Positions 1-6,088 of a DNA stretch of 9,767 nt are shown here, in pieces. The stretch's first letter is position 1; the number at the start of each line of letters is the position of its first letter. The DNA lies in contig DAIDLB010000215.1 in assembly GCA_027449725.1 (NCBI GenBank), positions 1 to 9,767 on the forward strand, in the 5' to 3' direction. This DNA comes from Chlamydiota bacterium. GTDB taxonomy: Bacteria; Chlamydiota; Chlamydiia; Chlamydiales; SM23-39. Under the pieces are notes generated by a model that did not search any database, was not told where the DNA came from, and saw only the letters and a program-made list of their open reading frames with translations. A program made the position numbers and the translations under genes.

Positions 1-141
1 CCAAGCCCCTGCTAAGGGGGCAAGCCCCCTTAGAACCCCCTGTATTTTTTGCGATTCCGCATCGCGGAATCACAAAAAATACAGGGGATTTTAAAGAGGC
101 TCGCCCCTTTAACAGGTGGTGAGGGGGAGGGAGTCCCCCCA
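1..141. repeat. Nested inverted repeat element, copy 1 (left end cut by window)
   Basis: This is an imperfect long palindrome centred near base 64, on GATTCCGC / GCGGAATC at 53-69. Moving outward on both sides there are a T6/A6 tract, CCCC/GGGG blocks, an inner palindrome and, on the right, an outer GGGAGGGAGTCCCC-like block. The left inner palindrome is TAAGGGGG..CCCCCTTA (about 13-33) and the right one is TTAAAGAGG..CCCCTTTAA (about 92-112). The left outer block would lie before base 1. The left arm resembles the right arm of the copy at 5926-6088 in reverse complement. The right arm resembles the left arm of the copy at 7681-7826. It ends just before the stop codon of the minus-strand gene at 148, so it may end that transcript. 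I do not recognise it as a named element. Confidence 0.85.
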
Positions 142-147
142 GATAAC

Positions 148-747
148 TTACGCGATTTCTTGTGCAGGCGGGTTGAAGACGCGCGCTGCTGCATAGCCGA
201 CCGCAAGGCCGATGACGAGGCATCCGCCGGCGATAGCGAGCTCTTTCGGGTGGGATGCGACGAAGCTGCGGGTGATTTGGATGCCTTGAAGGGCGCCTGC
301 TCCTGCGGCGAGGCAGACATCTTTTGTGAAGGAGGCGATTTTAATGGCCCCGCATTTCGCGGCGCTGGCGCCTGCGCTGATCCCGTTTGCCATTGCGCCG
401 AGGGCGTAGCTTCCGCCGCTGACGATCTTCGAGAAGAGGAGAGAGGCTTTTTCGAAACCGTAGGCTCCTCCGATTTTTGCGCACTCCCAGCTTCTCGCGC
501 CGAGGTATTTCGCTACCTGCCAGCCCAGATTAGCGTACATGCAGGCGCCGGAGAAGATAGCTTTTGCAAAGGAAGCGCATTTCGCAGTCAGAAACAGGGC
601 TCCGCTGCCGATGGATTTGCCTGCATCGAGGGAAACGCGTCCCATCGCTTGCATGTTTCGACCCATCCAGGCCGCGGCTGTCGCCGCCGTGTTCAGTACC
701 GGCGCGCAGCAGTTTGCGGCCGCAGTTTGAATGTTTGTCAGTGTCAT
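148..747 (-). CDS. Small Ala/Gly-rich protein with C-terminal membrane segment, function unknown
   Basis: The predicted protein has 199 residues and I do not recognise its family. It is rich in Ala and Gly, with Lys spaced through segments that look helical (for example around residues 45-85 and 128-145). It carries about eight Cys, including a CC pair at 13-14. Residues 170-190 (AIAGGCLVIGLAVGYAAARV) form one convincing membrane span, followed by a short polar tail. No cleavable signal peptide is visible. The ATG at 747 is preferred over upstream in-frame ATGs because GGAGGTT lies 5 nt before it and a strong promoter sits just upstream, which puts earlier starts outside the transcript. It is divergent from prfB, and its 3' end abuts repeat copy 1. 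A membrane-associated or inclusion-membrane role in a chlamydia-like cell is possible, but nothing in the sequence proves it. Confidence 0.7.
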   Translation of the reverse strand: MTLTNIQTAAANCCAPVLNTAATAAAWMGRNMQAMGRVSLDAGKSIGSGALFLTAKCASFAKAIFSGACMYANLGWQVAKYLGARSWECAKIGGAYGFEKASLLFSKIVSGGSYALGAMANGISAGASAAKCGAIKIASFTKDVCLAAGAGALQGIQITRSFVASHPKELAIAGGCLVIGLAVGYAAARVFNPPAQEIA

Positions 748-772
748 TGGAACCTCCAAAAATGAGCCATCG

Positions 773-800
773 ATTATAGGTATGACCGAATAAATGTAAA
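773..800 (-). promoter_or_regulatory. Sigma70-type promoter of the 148-747 gene
   Basis: Read on the minus strand, TTTACA (800-795) and a perfect TATAAT (778-773) are separated by 16 nt. Transcription would start near 765, about 18 nt before the ATG at 747 and just upstream of its GGAGGTT ribosome site (757-751). This arrangement supports 747 as the start codon. Confidence 0.75.
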
Positions 801-839
801 GGGGGCGTAAAAAGAGTGTGAAATAATTTTTTTCCATTT

Positions 840-868
840 TTGACACTTTTTTCAGTTCGGAGTATCAT
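840..868 (+). promoter_or_regulatory. Sigma70-type promoter of the prfB operon
   Basis: A perfect TTGACA (840-845) is followed after 17 nt by TATCAT (863-868). Transcription would start near 875, about 18 nt before the prfB ATG at 893, with TTGGAG (881-886) as ribosome site. It is back to back with the promoter of the minus-strand gene at 148-747, so the interval 748-892 is a divergent promoter region. Confidence 0.75.
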
Positions 869-892
869 GACCCTTTCCAATTGGAGTATTCA

Positions 893-1985
893 ATGACGGT
901 AGAAACACAAGAGAAGATGAAACAAATCGAACAGCGGTTCGAAGAAATGTCGAGGTTTCTTTGACCTGGCTGCAAAAGATTCCAGGGTAGCCCAGCTTGA
1001 AGAGAGGATGGCCCAGGCCGATTTCTGGGACGACCAGTCCTTTGCGCAAAAAATCATCGACGAGCTCAACGCGCTTAGACTTTGGACTGTTCCCTTCCGC
1101 GAGTTGAGATCGAAGTTTCAGGATGTGGCCGACCTCCTGCCCGAGGCGGAGAGTTTGGGCGACGAGGGGCTTGTCAAGGAGCTGACCGATCAGCTGAATG
1201 CCGTGGAGTCGGGCCTCTCGGAGCTGGAGACCCGTAAGATGCTCTCCGGCGAGCTCGACGCCAAGGACTGCTATCTCGAGATCAATGCCGGCGCCGGCGG
1301 CACCGAGTCATGCGATTGGGCTGCGATGCTCTCGCGCATGTATCAGCGGTGGGCGCAAAAGAGAGGCTGGAAGGTCGAGGTGATCGACAGGTTGGATGGC
1401 GAGGTCGCCGGGATCAAGAACATGACTTACCGGATCACGGGCGCATTCGCCTATGGCTACGCAAAATCGGAAAAGGGTGTCCATCGGCTGGTCCGGATCT
1501 CTCCTTTCGATGCCAATGCCAAGCGCCATACCAGTTTCGCCTCTGTCGACGTTACTCCGATCATCGACGATGTTCAGGTCGAGGTGCGGACCGAAGATAT
1601 TAAGGTCGATACGTACCGCGCGTCGGGGGCCGGGGGGCAGCACGTCAACAAGACCGATTCCGCGGTCCGGATGACGCATCTTCCAACGGGGATCGTCGTC
1701 TCGTGCCAAAGCGAGCGGAGCCAGATCCAGAACCGCGAGACATGCTTGAAGATGCTCAAGTCGAAGCTCTATGAGAAAGAACACCAGGCGCAGCAGGAGA
1801 AGCTGGCGGCGATGGGCGGCGAGAAGAAGGACATCGCCTGGGGAAGCCAGATCCGGAACTATGTATTCCAGCCGTATACGCTCGTCAAAGATACCCGGAC
1901 GAAGGTGGAGTCGGGCAACATCCAGGCTGTGATGGACGGGGAGATCGATGATTTCATCCACGCCTACCTGAAAGAGTTTGGATAA
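893..1985 (+). CDS. prfB: Peptide chain release factor 2 (RF2), expressed by programmed +1 frameshift
   Basis: RF2 recognises UGA and UAA in the ribosomal A site and triggers release of the finished peptide. Translation starts at ATG 893 (TTGGAG 6 nt upstream), reads 23 codons and meets an in-frame TGA at 962-964. Slipping +1 at CTT TGA C continues as Asp-Leu-Ala in the frame that runs to TAA 1983-1985. The joined product is 363 residues, close to E. coli RF2 (365). Visible motifs are the SPF codon-recognition tripeptide (203-205) and the GGQ catalytic motif (247-249) within SGAGGQHVNKT. The early helical region carries the usual FWDDQ segment. It is the first gene of a tight operon with two acetyltransferases, a SprT-like protease and yebC. 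A start at the internal ATG 1008 would lose 38 residues and is not the full protein. The frameshift makes expression self-limiting: abundant RF2 favours stopping at the TGA. Confidence 0.97.
953..965 (+). promoter_or_regulatory. prfB programmed +1 frameshift site
   Basis: The zero-frame codons are AGG TTT CTT TGA, followed by C. The slippery CTT (959-961) and the TGA C context (962-965) match the classic RF2 recoding site. A short Shine-Dalgarno-like GAGG (952-955) stands 3 nt before CTT, at the E. coli spacing, but it is weaker than the E. coli AGGGGG. After the shift the frame reads GAC CTG GCT. Regulation by RF2 level is established for this family. Confidence 0.93.
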
Positions 1986-1986
1986 G

Positions 1987-2493
1987 ATGGGAAAACAGGT
2001 TCCGGAAGGGTTCGACATCCGTTATTCGGAAGCCTCGGATTTGGCTGCTTTGGAAAAGTGGTTCTCCGATCCGAAGGAAAGAGAACCGTTTCCTTTTGAG
2101 ACGGACCAGGAGACGGGGGACGCCTTGAAAAACTGGATCGGCTTTGCGAAGTACAAGGCAAGTTTGACCGGGACGGTTGCAGAAGAACCTTGCGCGGTGG
2201 GGACGCTCTTTTTGATGCCGTACCGCAAAGTCGCCCACCACGCCGCTTTTTATCTCATCGTCGATCCGGCCCTTCGGAGAAGAGGGATCGGCACGTCGCT
2301 CGTGCGCAATTTGATGCATCTCGCAAAGACCCGCTTTCGCCTGGAGGGGCTCCATGCCGAGATCTTCGAGCCGAATGGGCTGGGCTCTGTCTTGTCCCCG
2401 CTCGGTTTTGAAACCTATGCCTGCCAGGAGAACTTCGTCCGCATCGGCGGCCGAAGGCATGCGCGGAGGCTGATGGAGGTGTTTTTCTCATGA
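1987..2493 (+). CDS. GNAT-family N-acetyltransferase (first of a tandem pair)
   Basis: The product is 168 residues and spans a single GNAT fold, which transfers acetyl from acetyl-CoA to an amino group; the substrate cannot be told. The acetyl-CoA pyrophosphate loop is visible as RRRGIG (97-102) after the beta strand FYLIVD (88-93), then helix SLVRNLMHLAK and strand LHAEIFEPN (122-130). The late motif is PLGFETY, without the usual Asn..Tyr pair of the neighbour. The ATG at 1987 lies 1 nt after the prfB stop; a TTG at 1978 in the same frame would overlap prfB and is less likely. The stop overlaps the next start as ATGA (2490-2493). The position after prfB matches, from memory, the chlamydial yhhY-like gene CT458. 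Confidence 0.88.
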   Translation: MGKQVPEGFDIRYSEASDLAALEKWFSDPKEREPFPFETDQETGDALKNWIGFAKYKASLTGTVAEEPCAVGTLFLMPYRKVAHHAAFYLIVDPALRRRGIGTSLVRNLMHLAKTRFRLEGLHAEIFEPNGLGSVLSPLGFETYACQENFVRIGGRRHARRLMEVFFS

Positions 2494-2990
2494 AAGAAGG
2501 GCCTATCTCGCTCCGCGTCTCCGAAGAGGGCGACCAAAAGCTTCTTGTCGAGTGGCTTCTCCAGCCGGGTGTGCTCCGCTGGTTTCCTCTCGCCGACCTC
2601 CGCGAGATCGAAGATGCAGCGCGCATCTGGATGAGCTACATCAAACAGGAGAGCGTGCTTACCGCGCTTTGGAATGGGACGCCGTGCGGAACCGCGGTCC
2701 TCTATCTTCACCCGTTTCGAAAGCTCTCGTATCAGAGCCTCCTTGCGATCGTTGTCGATGAAAAGGTCCGCGGAAAGGGAGTGGGGCGGCGGATTCTGGT
2801 CGAGCTCGAAGAGCTTGCGAAAACCCGCTTTGGCATCGAGCTGCTCCATCTTGAAGTGTACTTGGGCAACCCGGCCATCCACCTCTATCAAAAACTCGGC
2901 TTTGTCCAGTATGGCGTCCAGAAGAAGTTTATTAAAGAGGCGCCGGGCCGCTATCTCGATAAAATCATGATGCAAAAAAGTCTTGTATGA
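2490..2990 (+). CDS. GNAT-family N-acetyltransferase (second of a tandem pair)
   Basis: The product is 166 residues with a complete GNAT pattern: strand SLLAIVVD (83-90), acetyl-CoA loop RGKGVG (94-99), helix RILVELEELAKTRF, strand LLHLEVYLGN (118-127), then NPAIHLYQKLGF with Asn127 and a Tyr133 of the kind that often acts as general acid. It shares the order and the LAKTRF stretch with the preceding gene, so the two look like an old tandem duplication; this copy keeps the more typical C-terminal motif. Both ends overlap neighbours as ATGA (2490-2493 and 2987-2990), which implies translational coupling. The acceptor substrate is unknown. A role in acetylating a ribosomal protein or translation factor would fit the operon but is only a guess. 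Confidence 0.88.
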   Translation: MKEGPISLRVSEEGDQKLLVEWLLQPGVLRWFPLADLREIEDAARIWMSYIKQESVLTALWNGTPCGTAVLYLHPFRKLSYQSLLAIVVDEKVRGKGVGRRILVELEELAKTRFGIELLHLEVYLGNPAIHLYQKLGFVQYGVQKKFIKEAPGRYLDKIMMQKSLV

Positions 2991-3667
2991 ATTCGGAAGA
3001 ACTCCGGGCACGGCTGCAGGCGCTGACCGAGTATCCGCTTGAACTTAAGATCACCGACGGGTCGACCTACGCGAGCGCCAGCAGATCCGATAGAGGCGCC
3101 GTGCGGCTTTCTGTCCACCGCCTGTTTTTGCACGCGCCGACACCCGTCTTGCAGGCGCTCATCCGTTTTGCGATCCGCCCCGATCGCGAATGCAGGGCGA
3201 TCCTCCGGCAGATGGCGCATCTCTTTTTTACGACCATCGAGCCGCCTCTGGCCGACGGCGCTCTTTCGAATTCCAAAGGAGCGTGCATCGATTTGCAAGA
3301 GCTCTACGACCGTGTCAACGCCGAATATTTTGAGGACAAGATCGACGTCCCGATCGCATGGTTTCCAGCGCCCCGCTACCGGAGATTTCGCCACATCACG
3401 TTCGGGGTTTACGACCGGACGACGCCCATCATCCGGATCAACCGGATCCTCGACCAAAGCTCGGTCCCTCTTCCTTTTGTCGAGTTTATCGTCTATCATG
3501 AGATGCTTCATGCCGTCTGCAAGAGCCTTCTCGATACAAGGGGGCGTCTCCTCGTGCATACAGCGGAGTTCAGACGGCTGGAGAAACAGCATAAATACTA
3601 CCCTTTTGCCAAGGAGTGGGAACGGGGTTGTTTACAATTTTTTAGGAGGCTCCATGGCCGGTCATAG
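2987..3667 (+). CDS. SprT-like zinc metalloprotease domain protein
   Basis: The product is 226 residues. The second half has a SprT-like layout: IDLQELYDRVNAEYF (101-115), a central strand region ending in PIIRINRIL (147-155), the zinc-binding helix with HEMLH (171-175) and a third likely ligand His191 in HTAEFRRLEK. SprT/SPRTN/Wss1-type domains are zinc proteases, and eukaryotic SPRTN cleaves DNA-protein crosslinks. The substrate here is not evident. Residues 1-95 show no domain I recognise. There is no signal peptide or membrane span, so it is probably cytoplasmic. The start overlaps the preceding stop as ATGA, and the last 14 nt overlap yebC, whose ribosome site lies inside this gene. The classic SprT zinc ribbon of Cys pairs at the C-terminus is missing. 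Confidence 0.85.
   Translation: MNSEELRARLQALTEYPLELKITDGSTYASASRSDRGAVRLSVHRLFLHAPTPVLQALIRFAIRPDRECRAILRQMAHLFFTTIEPPLADGALSNSKGACIDLQELYDRVNAEYFEDKIDVPIAWFPAPRYRRFRHITFGVYDRTTPIIRINRILDQSSVPLPFVEFIVYHEMLHAVCKSLLDTRGRLLVHTAEFRRLEKQHKYYPFAKEWERGCLQFFRRLHGRS
3644..3649 (+). promoter_or_regulatory. Ribosome binding site that sets the yebC start
   Basis: A perfect AGGAGG ends 4 nt before ATG 3654. It lies inside the end of the SprT-like gene and shows that yebC starts here rather than as part of the longer open frame that runs in from 3039. Confidence 0.85.
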
Positions 3668-4370
3668 CAAGTGGGCGAACATCAAGCATCGGAAGGATCG
3701 CGCCGACAAGATCAAGGGAAAAATTTTTAGCCGCGTCATCAAAGAGATCATCAGCGCCGTGCGCCAGGGAGGGGCCGATCCGAAATCGAATACCAAGCTC
3801 CGGATCGCGATCCAAAAGGCCAAGGACGCCAATGTTCCGAACGACAATGTGGAGCGCAACATCAAAAAGGCGTCGAGCGATGGGGGCGAAGACTATACCG
3901 AGATGACCTATGAGCTCTACGGGTTCGGGGGCGTCGGTATCCTCGTCGATGTGATGACCGACAACAAAAACCGGATTTCTTCTGAAATCCGCATTGCGAC
4001 CAATAAGTGCGGAGGGACGATCGCCACACCGGGAGCTGTCTCCTATAATTTCGAGCGCAAAGGGGTGATCCGGATCCCCAAAGAGGGCCTCTCGGAAGAC
4101 GAGCTCTTTTTGCTTGCGGGGGAGAGCGGCGCCGAGGATTTTTCCGTCGAAGACGAGGCCTATGCGGTCTTGGCTCCCGTCGACGCGATTTTGCAGGTCA
4201 AAGAAGCTCTGCAAAAGGCGGGCATCCCCTGCAAAGAGGCTGCGTTGGAGATGATCCCAAAAATTTGGGTGGAGGTCTCCGACGAGGCAGCAGATCAAAA
4301 TATTGCTTTAATCGAGTGGCTGGAGAATCTCGACGACGTCGATGCAGTGTTCCATAATATGAAAATTTAG
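3654..4370 (+). CDS. yebC: YebC/PmpR/TACO1-family translation factor
   Basis: The product is 238 residues, the usual family length, and begins with the diagnostic MAGHSKWANIKHRKDRAD. Further family segments are FSRVIKEI, NTKLRIAIQKAKDANVPNDN, YELYGFGGVGILVDVMTDN and a GAVSYNFERKGVI stretch. YebC proteins are cytoplasmic; they were first described as DNA-binding regulators, and bacterial and mitochondrial (TACO1) members help ribosomes through difficult peptide stretches such as polyproline. That translational role suits an operon opened by prfB. The start is fixed by AGGAGG 4 nt upstream and by the family N-terminus. It is the last gene of the operon; a weak hairpin follows. The order prfB, acetyltransferase, yebC is the chlamydial order with an extra acetyltransferase and the SprT-like gene between. 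Confidence 0.97.
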   Translation: MAGHSKWANIKHRKDRADKIKGKIFSRVIKEIISAVRQGGADPKSNTKLRIAIQKAKDANVPNDNVERNIKKASSDGGEDYTEMTYELYGFGGVGILVDVMTDNKNRISSEIRIATNKCGGTIATPGAVSYNFERKGVIRIPKEGLSEDELFLLAGESGAEDFSVEDEAYAVLAPVDAILQVKEALQKAGIPCKEAALEMIPKIWVEVSDEAADQNIALIEWLENLDDVDAVFHNMKI

Positions 4371-4380
4371 GGTTTTTCGT

Positions 4381-4414
4381 ATTCTTTATTTTCAGAGAAG
4401 GAATTTCATTTTTG
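4381..4414 (+). terminator. Possible weak rho-independent terminator after yebC
   Basis: ATTCTTT (4381-4387) can pair with AAGGAAT (4398-4404) around a 10-nt loop, followed by TTTCATTTTT. The stem is short, A/T-rich and has one G-T pair, so it may be inefficient. It lies 11 nt after the yebC stop and before the next promoter. Confidence 0.3.
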
Positions 4415-4423
4415 TGGTATAAT
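4415..4423 (+). promoter_or_regulatory. Extended -10 promoter of the C19 protease gene
   Basis: TGGTATAAT is an extended -10 (TG-n-TATAAT). No good -35 is seen 16-18 nt upstream, which is tolerated with extended -10 sites. Transcription would start near 4430, downstream of the first in-frame ATG at 4426, so a later start codon (4444 or 4453) is more likely. Confidence 0.6.
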
Positions 4424-4452
4424 AAATGGAATTAATTAAATGGATGTTGGAA

Positions 4453-5928
4453 ATGTCTCTTTTAGTTGCGCCGATAAGAGATCCCTTTAGGGTTCCTGCG
4501 CCTGAGCTGCAGACGGCGGTCCGCCATGCGGAGACGCTCTTGAAGATCGAGCAATTTTTTGCAGGGGTCAAGCTGACGCCGGTAGAGACTTGGGAAGAAG
4601 AAGAGGCGGAATTTTGTTCCTTTTTGACCACGCGGGTCGATGCGCCCTGCCCCGAGATCGAACAGGCGATGGATCGTGTTCTCTCCTTCCTCCAGATGAA
4701 GAAGGCCGCGTCATTGGTTTCGGACCTGGTTGCCTATTCCCAAAGATTTGTTGACTTCCAAAAGGCGGGCGTGCACCTGATTCCCCAAGAAGAGCGGCTG
4801 TTAAAAGATGAACTGGCCACTCTGAAAGAGCGCGCGTGCGGGCTGGAGTGGAGCGGGAAAGAGAGGGCGCTCAGCCAAATCGGCAAGCTGGAGCGGGCGC
4901 TGCCGACGCTGGCATCAAAACCGGTTTGCAATCCAATAAGACGCTTTTTCACGCGCCTCTTCGCTTCGAAGCAAAGCGCTCCTGCCGGCGCTCTCCCTGT
5001 TGGCATCCCGAACGAAGGCAACTCCTGTTTTCTCGCCTCCGCCTTGCAGCTAATTCTCAAAAATCCGGTCCTCGAAGAAGCTCTTATCGAAGAGTGGACC
5101 GAAGGCGGCCCGTCGCGCGAGTTTGGCGAGTTTCTCTTCAACTACCGCGAAGCGCAAAAGAGCGGTCAAACGACAGTCTCAGGGATCGGCAAATTGCGGA
5201 ATGCCCTCTGCCGCCTGTCGGGCAGCAACGAATTTGCCACGGGCCAATGGGATGCGAACGAGGTTTTCCGGACGCTGATCGCGGATGAGAAATCCCCGCT
5301 CTTCAAAAGATTGCAGGAAAAAGGCTACCTGCTGACGGAGTCGGTGCGCCGCTACTACGCTCCGCCCGAAGGCGCCCTTCCCCGTCCGGGAGGAGACCTC
5401 GTCCTTGACGCCGAACTAAACCGCTATTACTCCGAAAACAAATCCATCCGTCCCGCCCAGCTCGAAGTGGAGCTGACCGAAGCGGACGCGGGCAAACCGC
5501 TCGGAGCGTTGATAGGCGCGATCTGGACGACCTCTCTCGAGGGCAGCGAGCCGGCCTGCTATCAGATGCAAGATCTGGAGACGCATCCCTGCAACCCCCT
5601 CTTTCAAAAGACGGCCTGGAGCAACCCTGCTCCCACCCAAGCGATGGTCAGTCTGAAGCGGTGGGCCTATGCCGGCTCCGGCGTAAAAGTAAACGCCCCG
5701 ATCTCCGTGAAAGAAGTGGAAGAGATCCAGATTGGGGACGCCAAAGTTTCCATGAAGCTCATCGGCTTCACCCTGCACAGCGGCTCGACCAACGGCGGCC
5801 ACTGGGTTTCTTATTCAGCGGACAACGGCGCCTATTTCTGCAATAACGACAGCCGCATCACCCGGATCAGCCGGGAAGAATTTTTGGCCCGTGCCCAGGG
5901 CGCCTCAGACCTCCTCTTCGCAAAATAA
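4453..5928 (+). CDS. Ubiquitin-specific protease (peptidase C19, USP-type) deubiquitinase, likely effector
   Basis: The product is 491 residues from ATG 4453. Residues 184-491 have the USP order. The Cys box is GIPNEGNSCFLASALQ, with catalytic Cys192 and oxyanion-type Asn187. QWDANEVF (265-272) follows, like the eukaryotic QQDAxEF box. MVSLKRW (398-404) resembles the LKRF strand. The His box has GGHW with His450, and NNDS with Asp466 supplies the likely third catalytic residue. USPs cut ubiquitin from proteins. Bacteria lack ubiquitin, so the substrate is probably in a eukaryotic host. Residues 1-180 are mostly predicted helix without a known domain, ending in a basic RRFFTRLF stretch; no Sec signal or membrane span is visible, and type III export would be the expected route in chlamydiae. 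The paired zinc-finger Cys of many USPs are absent. ATG 4426 and 4444 are alternatives, but 4426 lies upstream of the predicted transcript start. The stop TAA is formed by the edge of repeat copy 2. Confidence 0.9.
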   Translation: MSLLVAPIRDPFRVPAPELQTAVRHAETLLKIEQFFAGVKLTPVETWEEEEAEFCSFLTTRVDAPCPEIEQAMDRVLSFLQMKKAASLVSDLVAYSQRFVDFQKAGVHLIPQEERLLKDELATLKERACGLEWSGKERALSQIGKLERALPTLASKPVCNPIRRFFTRLFASKQSAPAGALPVGIPNEGNSCFLASALQLILKNPVLEEALIEEWTEGGPSREFGEFLFNYREAQKSGQTTVSGIGKLRNALCRLSGSNEFATGQWDANEVFRTLIADEKSPLFKRLQEKGYLLTESVRRYYAPPEGALPRPGGDLVLDAELNRYYSENKSIRPAQLEVELTEADAGKPLGALIGAIWTTSLEGSEPACYQMQDLETHPCNPLFQKTAWSNPAPTQAMVSLKRWAYAGSGVKVNAPISVKEVEEIQIGDAKVSMKLIGFTLHSGSTNGGHWVSYSADNGAYFCNNDSRITRISREEFLARAQGASDLLFAK

Positions 5929-6088
5929 TTGGGGGACTCCGTCCCCCACCCCCCCTGCTAAGGGGACAAGTCCCCTTAGAACCCCTTCTGTTTTTTTGTG
6001 ATTCCGCGCCGCGGAATCACAAAAAAACAAAGGGGTTCTAAGGGGACTTGTCCCCTTAGCAGGGGCTTGGGGACGGAGTCCCCAATTA
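5926..6088. repeat. Nested inverted repeat element, copy 2 (complete, most perfect)
   Basis: This is a 163-bp palindrome with ends TAATTGGGG / CCCCAATTA. Each arm reads inward as GGGGACTCCGTCCCC, then CCCCTG, the inner palindrome TAAGGGGAC..GTCCCCTTA, AACCCC, a T7 tract and GTGATTCCGCG; the two arms meet at 6009-6010 as GCGCCGCG. The arms pair over nearly their whole length, and each inner palindrome can also fold alone, so one long hairpin or several small ones are possible. It sits exactly between two convergent genes, supplies both TAA stops, and could end transcription from both sides. However, its T tract is about 12 nt past the small hairpins, which is not the classic terminator layout. 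Confidence 0.92.

Noticed and set aside
49..765. Plus-strand open frame of 238 codons opposite the minus-strand gene at 148-747
   Set aside because: It starts inside repeat copy 1, has no ribosome site and a Cys-rich, low-plausibility translation; the minus frame has a strong promoter and ribosome site.
1308..2018. Minus-strand open frame of 236 codons opposite prfB
   Set aside because: It is a shadow of the clear RF2 reading frame with no family match.
2951..3592. Minus-strand open frame opposite the SprT-like gene
   Set aside because: It has no start signals, and the opposite strand carries a coupled operon gene with an HExxH motif.
3039..4370. Open frame of 443 codons reading through the SprT-like gene into yebC
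   Set aside because: The first 205 codons are a shifted reading of the SprT-like gene; AGGAGG and the family N-terminus place the yebC start at 3654.
4426..4452. ATG 4426 as start of the C19 protease
   Set aside because: It lies only 3 nt after the TATAAT box, before the expected transcript start, and has no ribosome site; 4453 is preferred.
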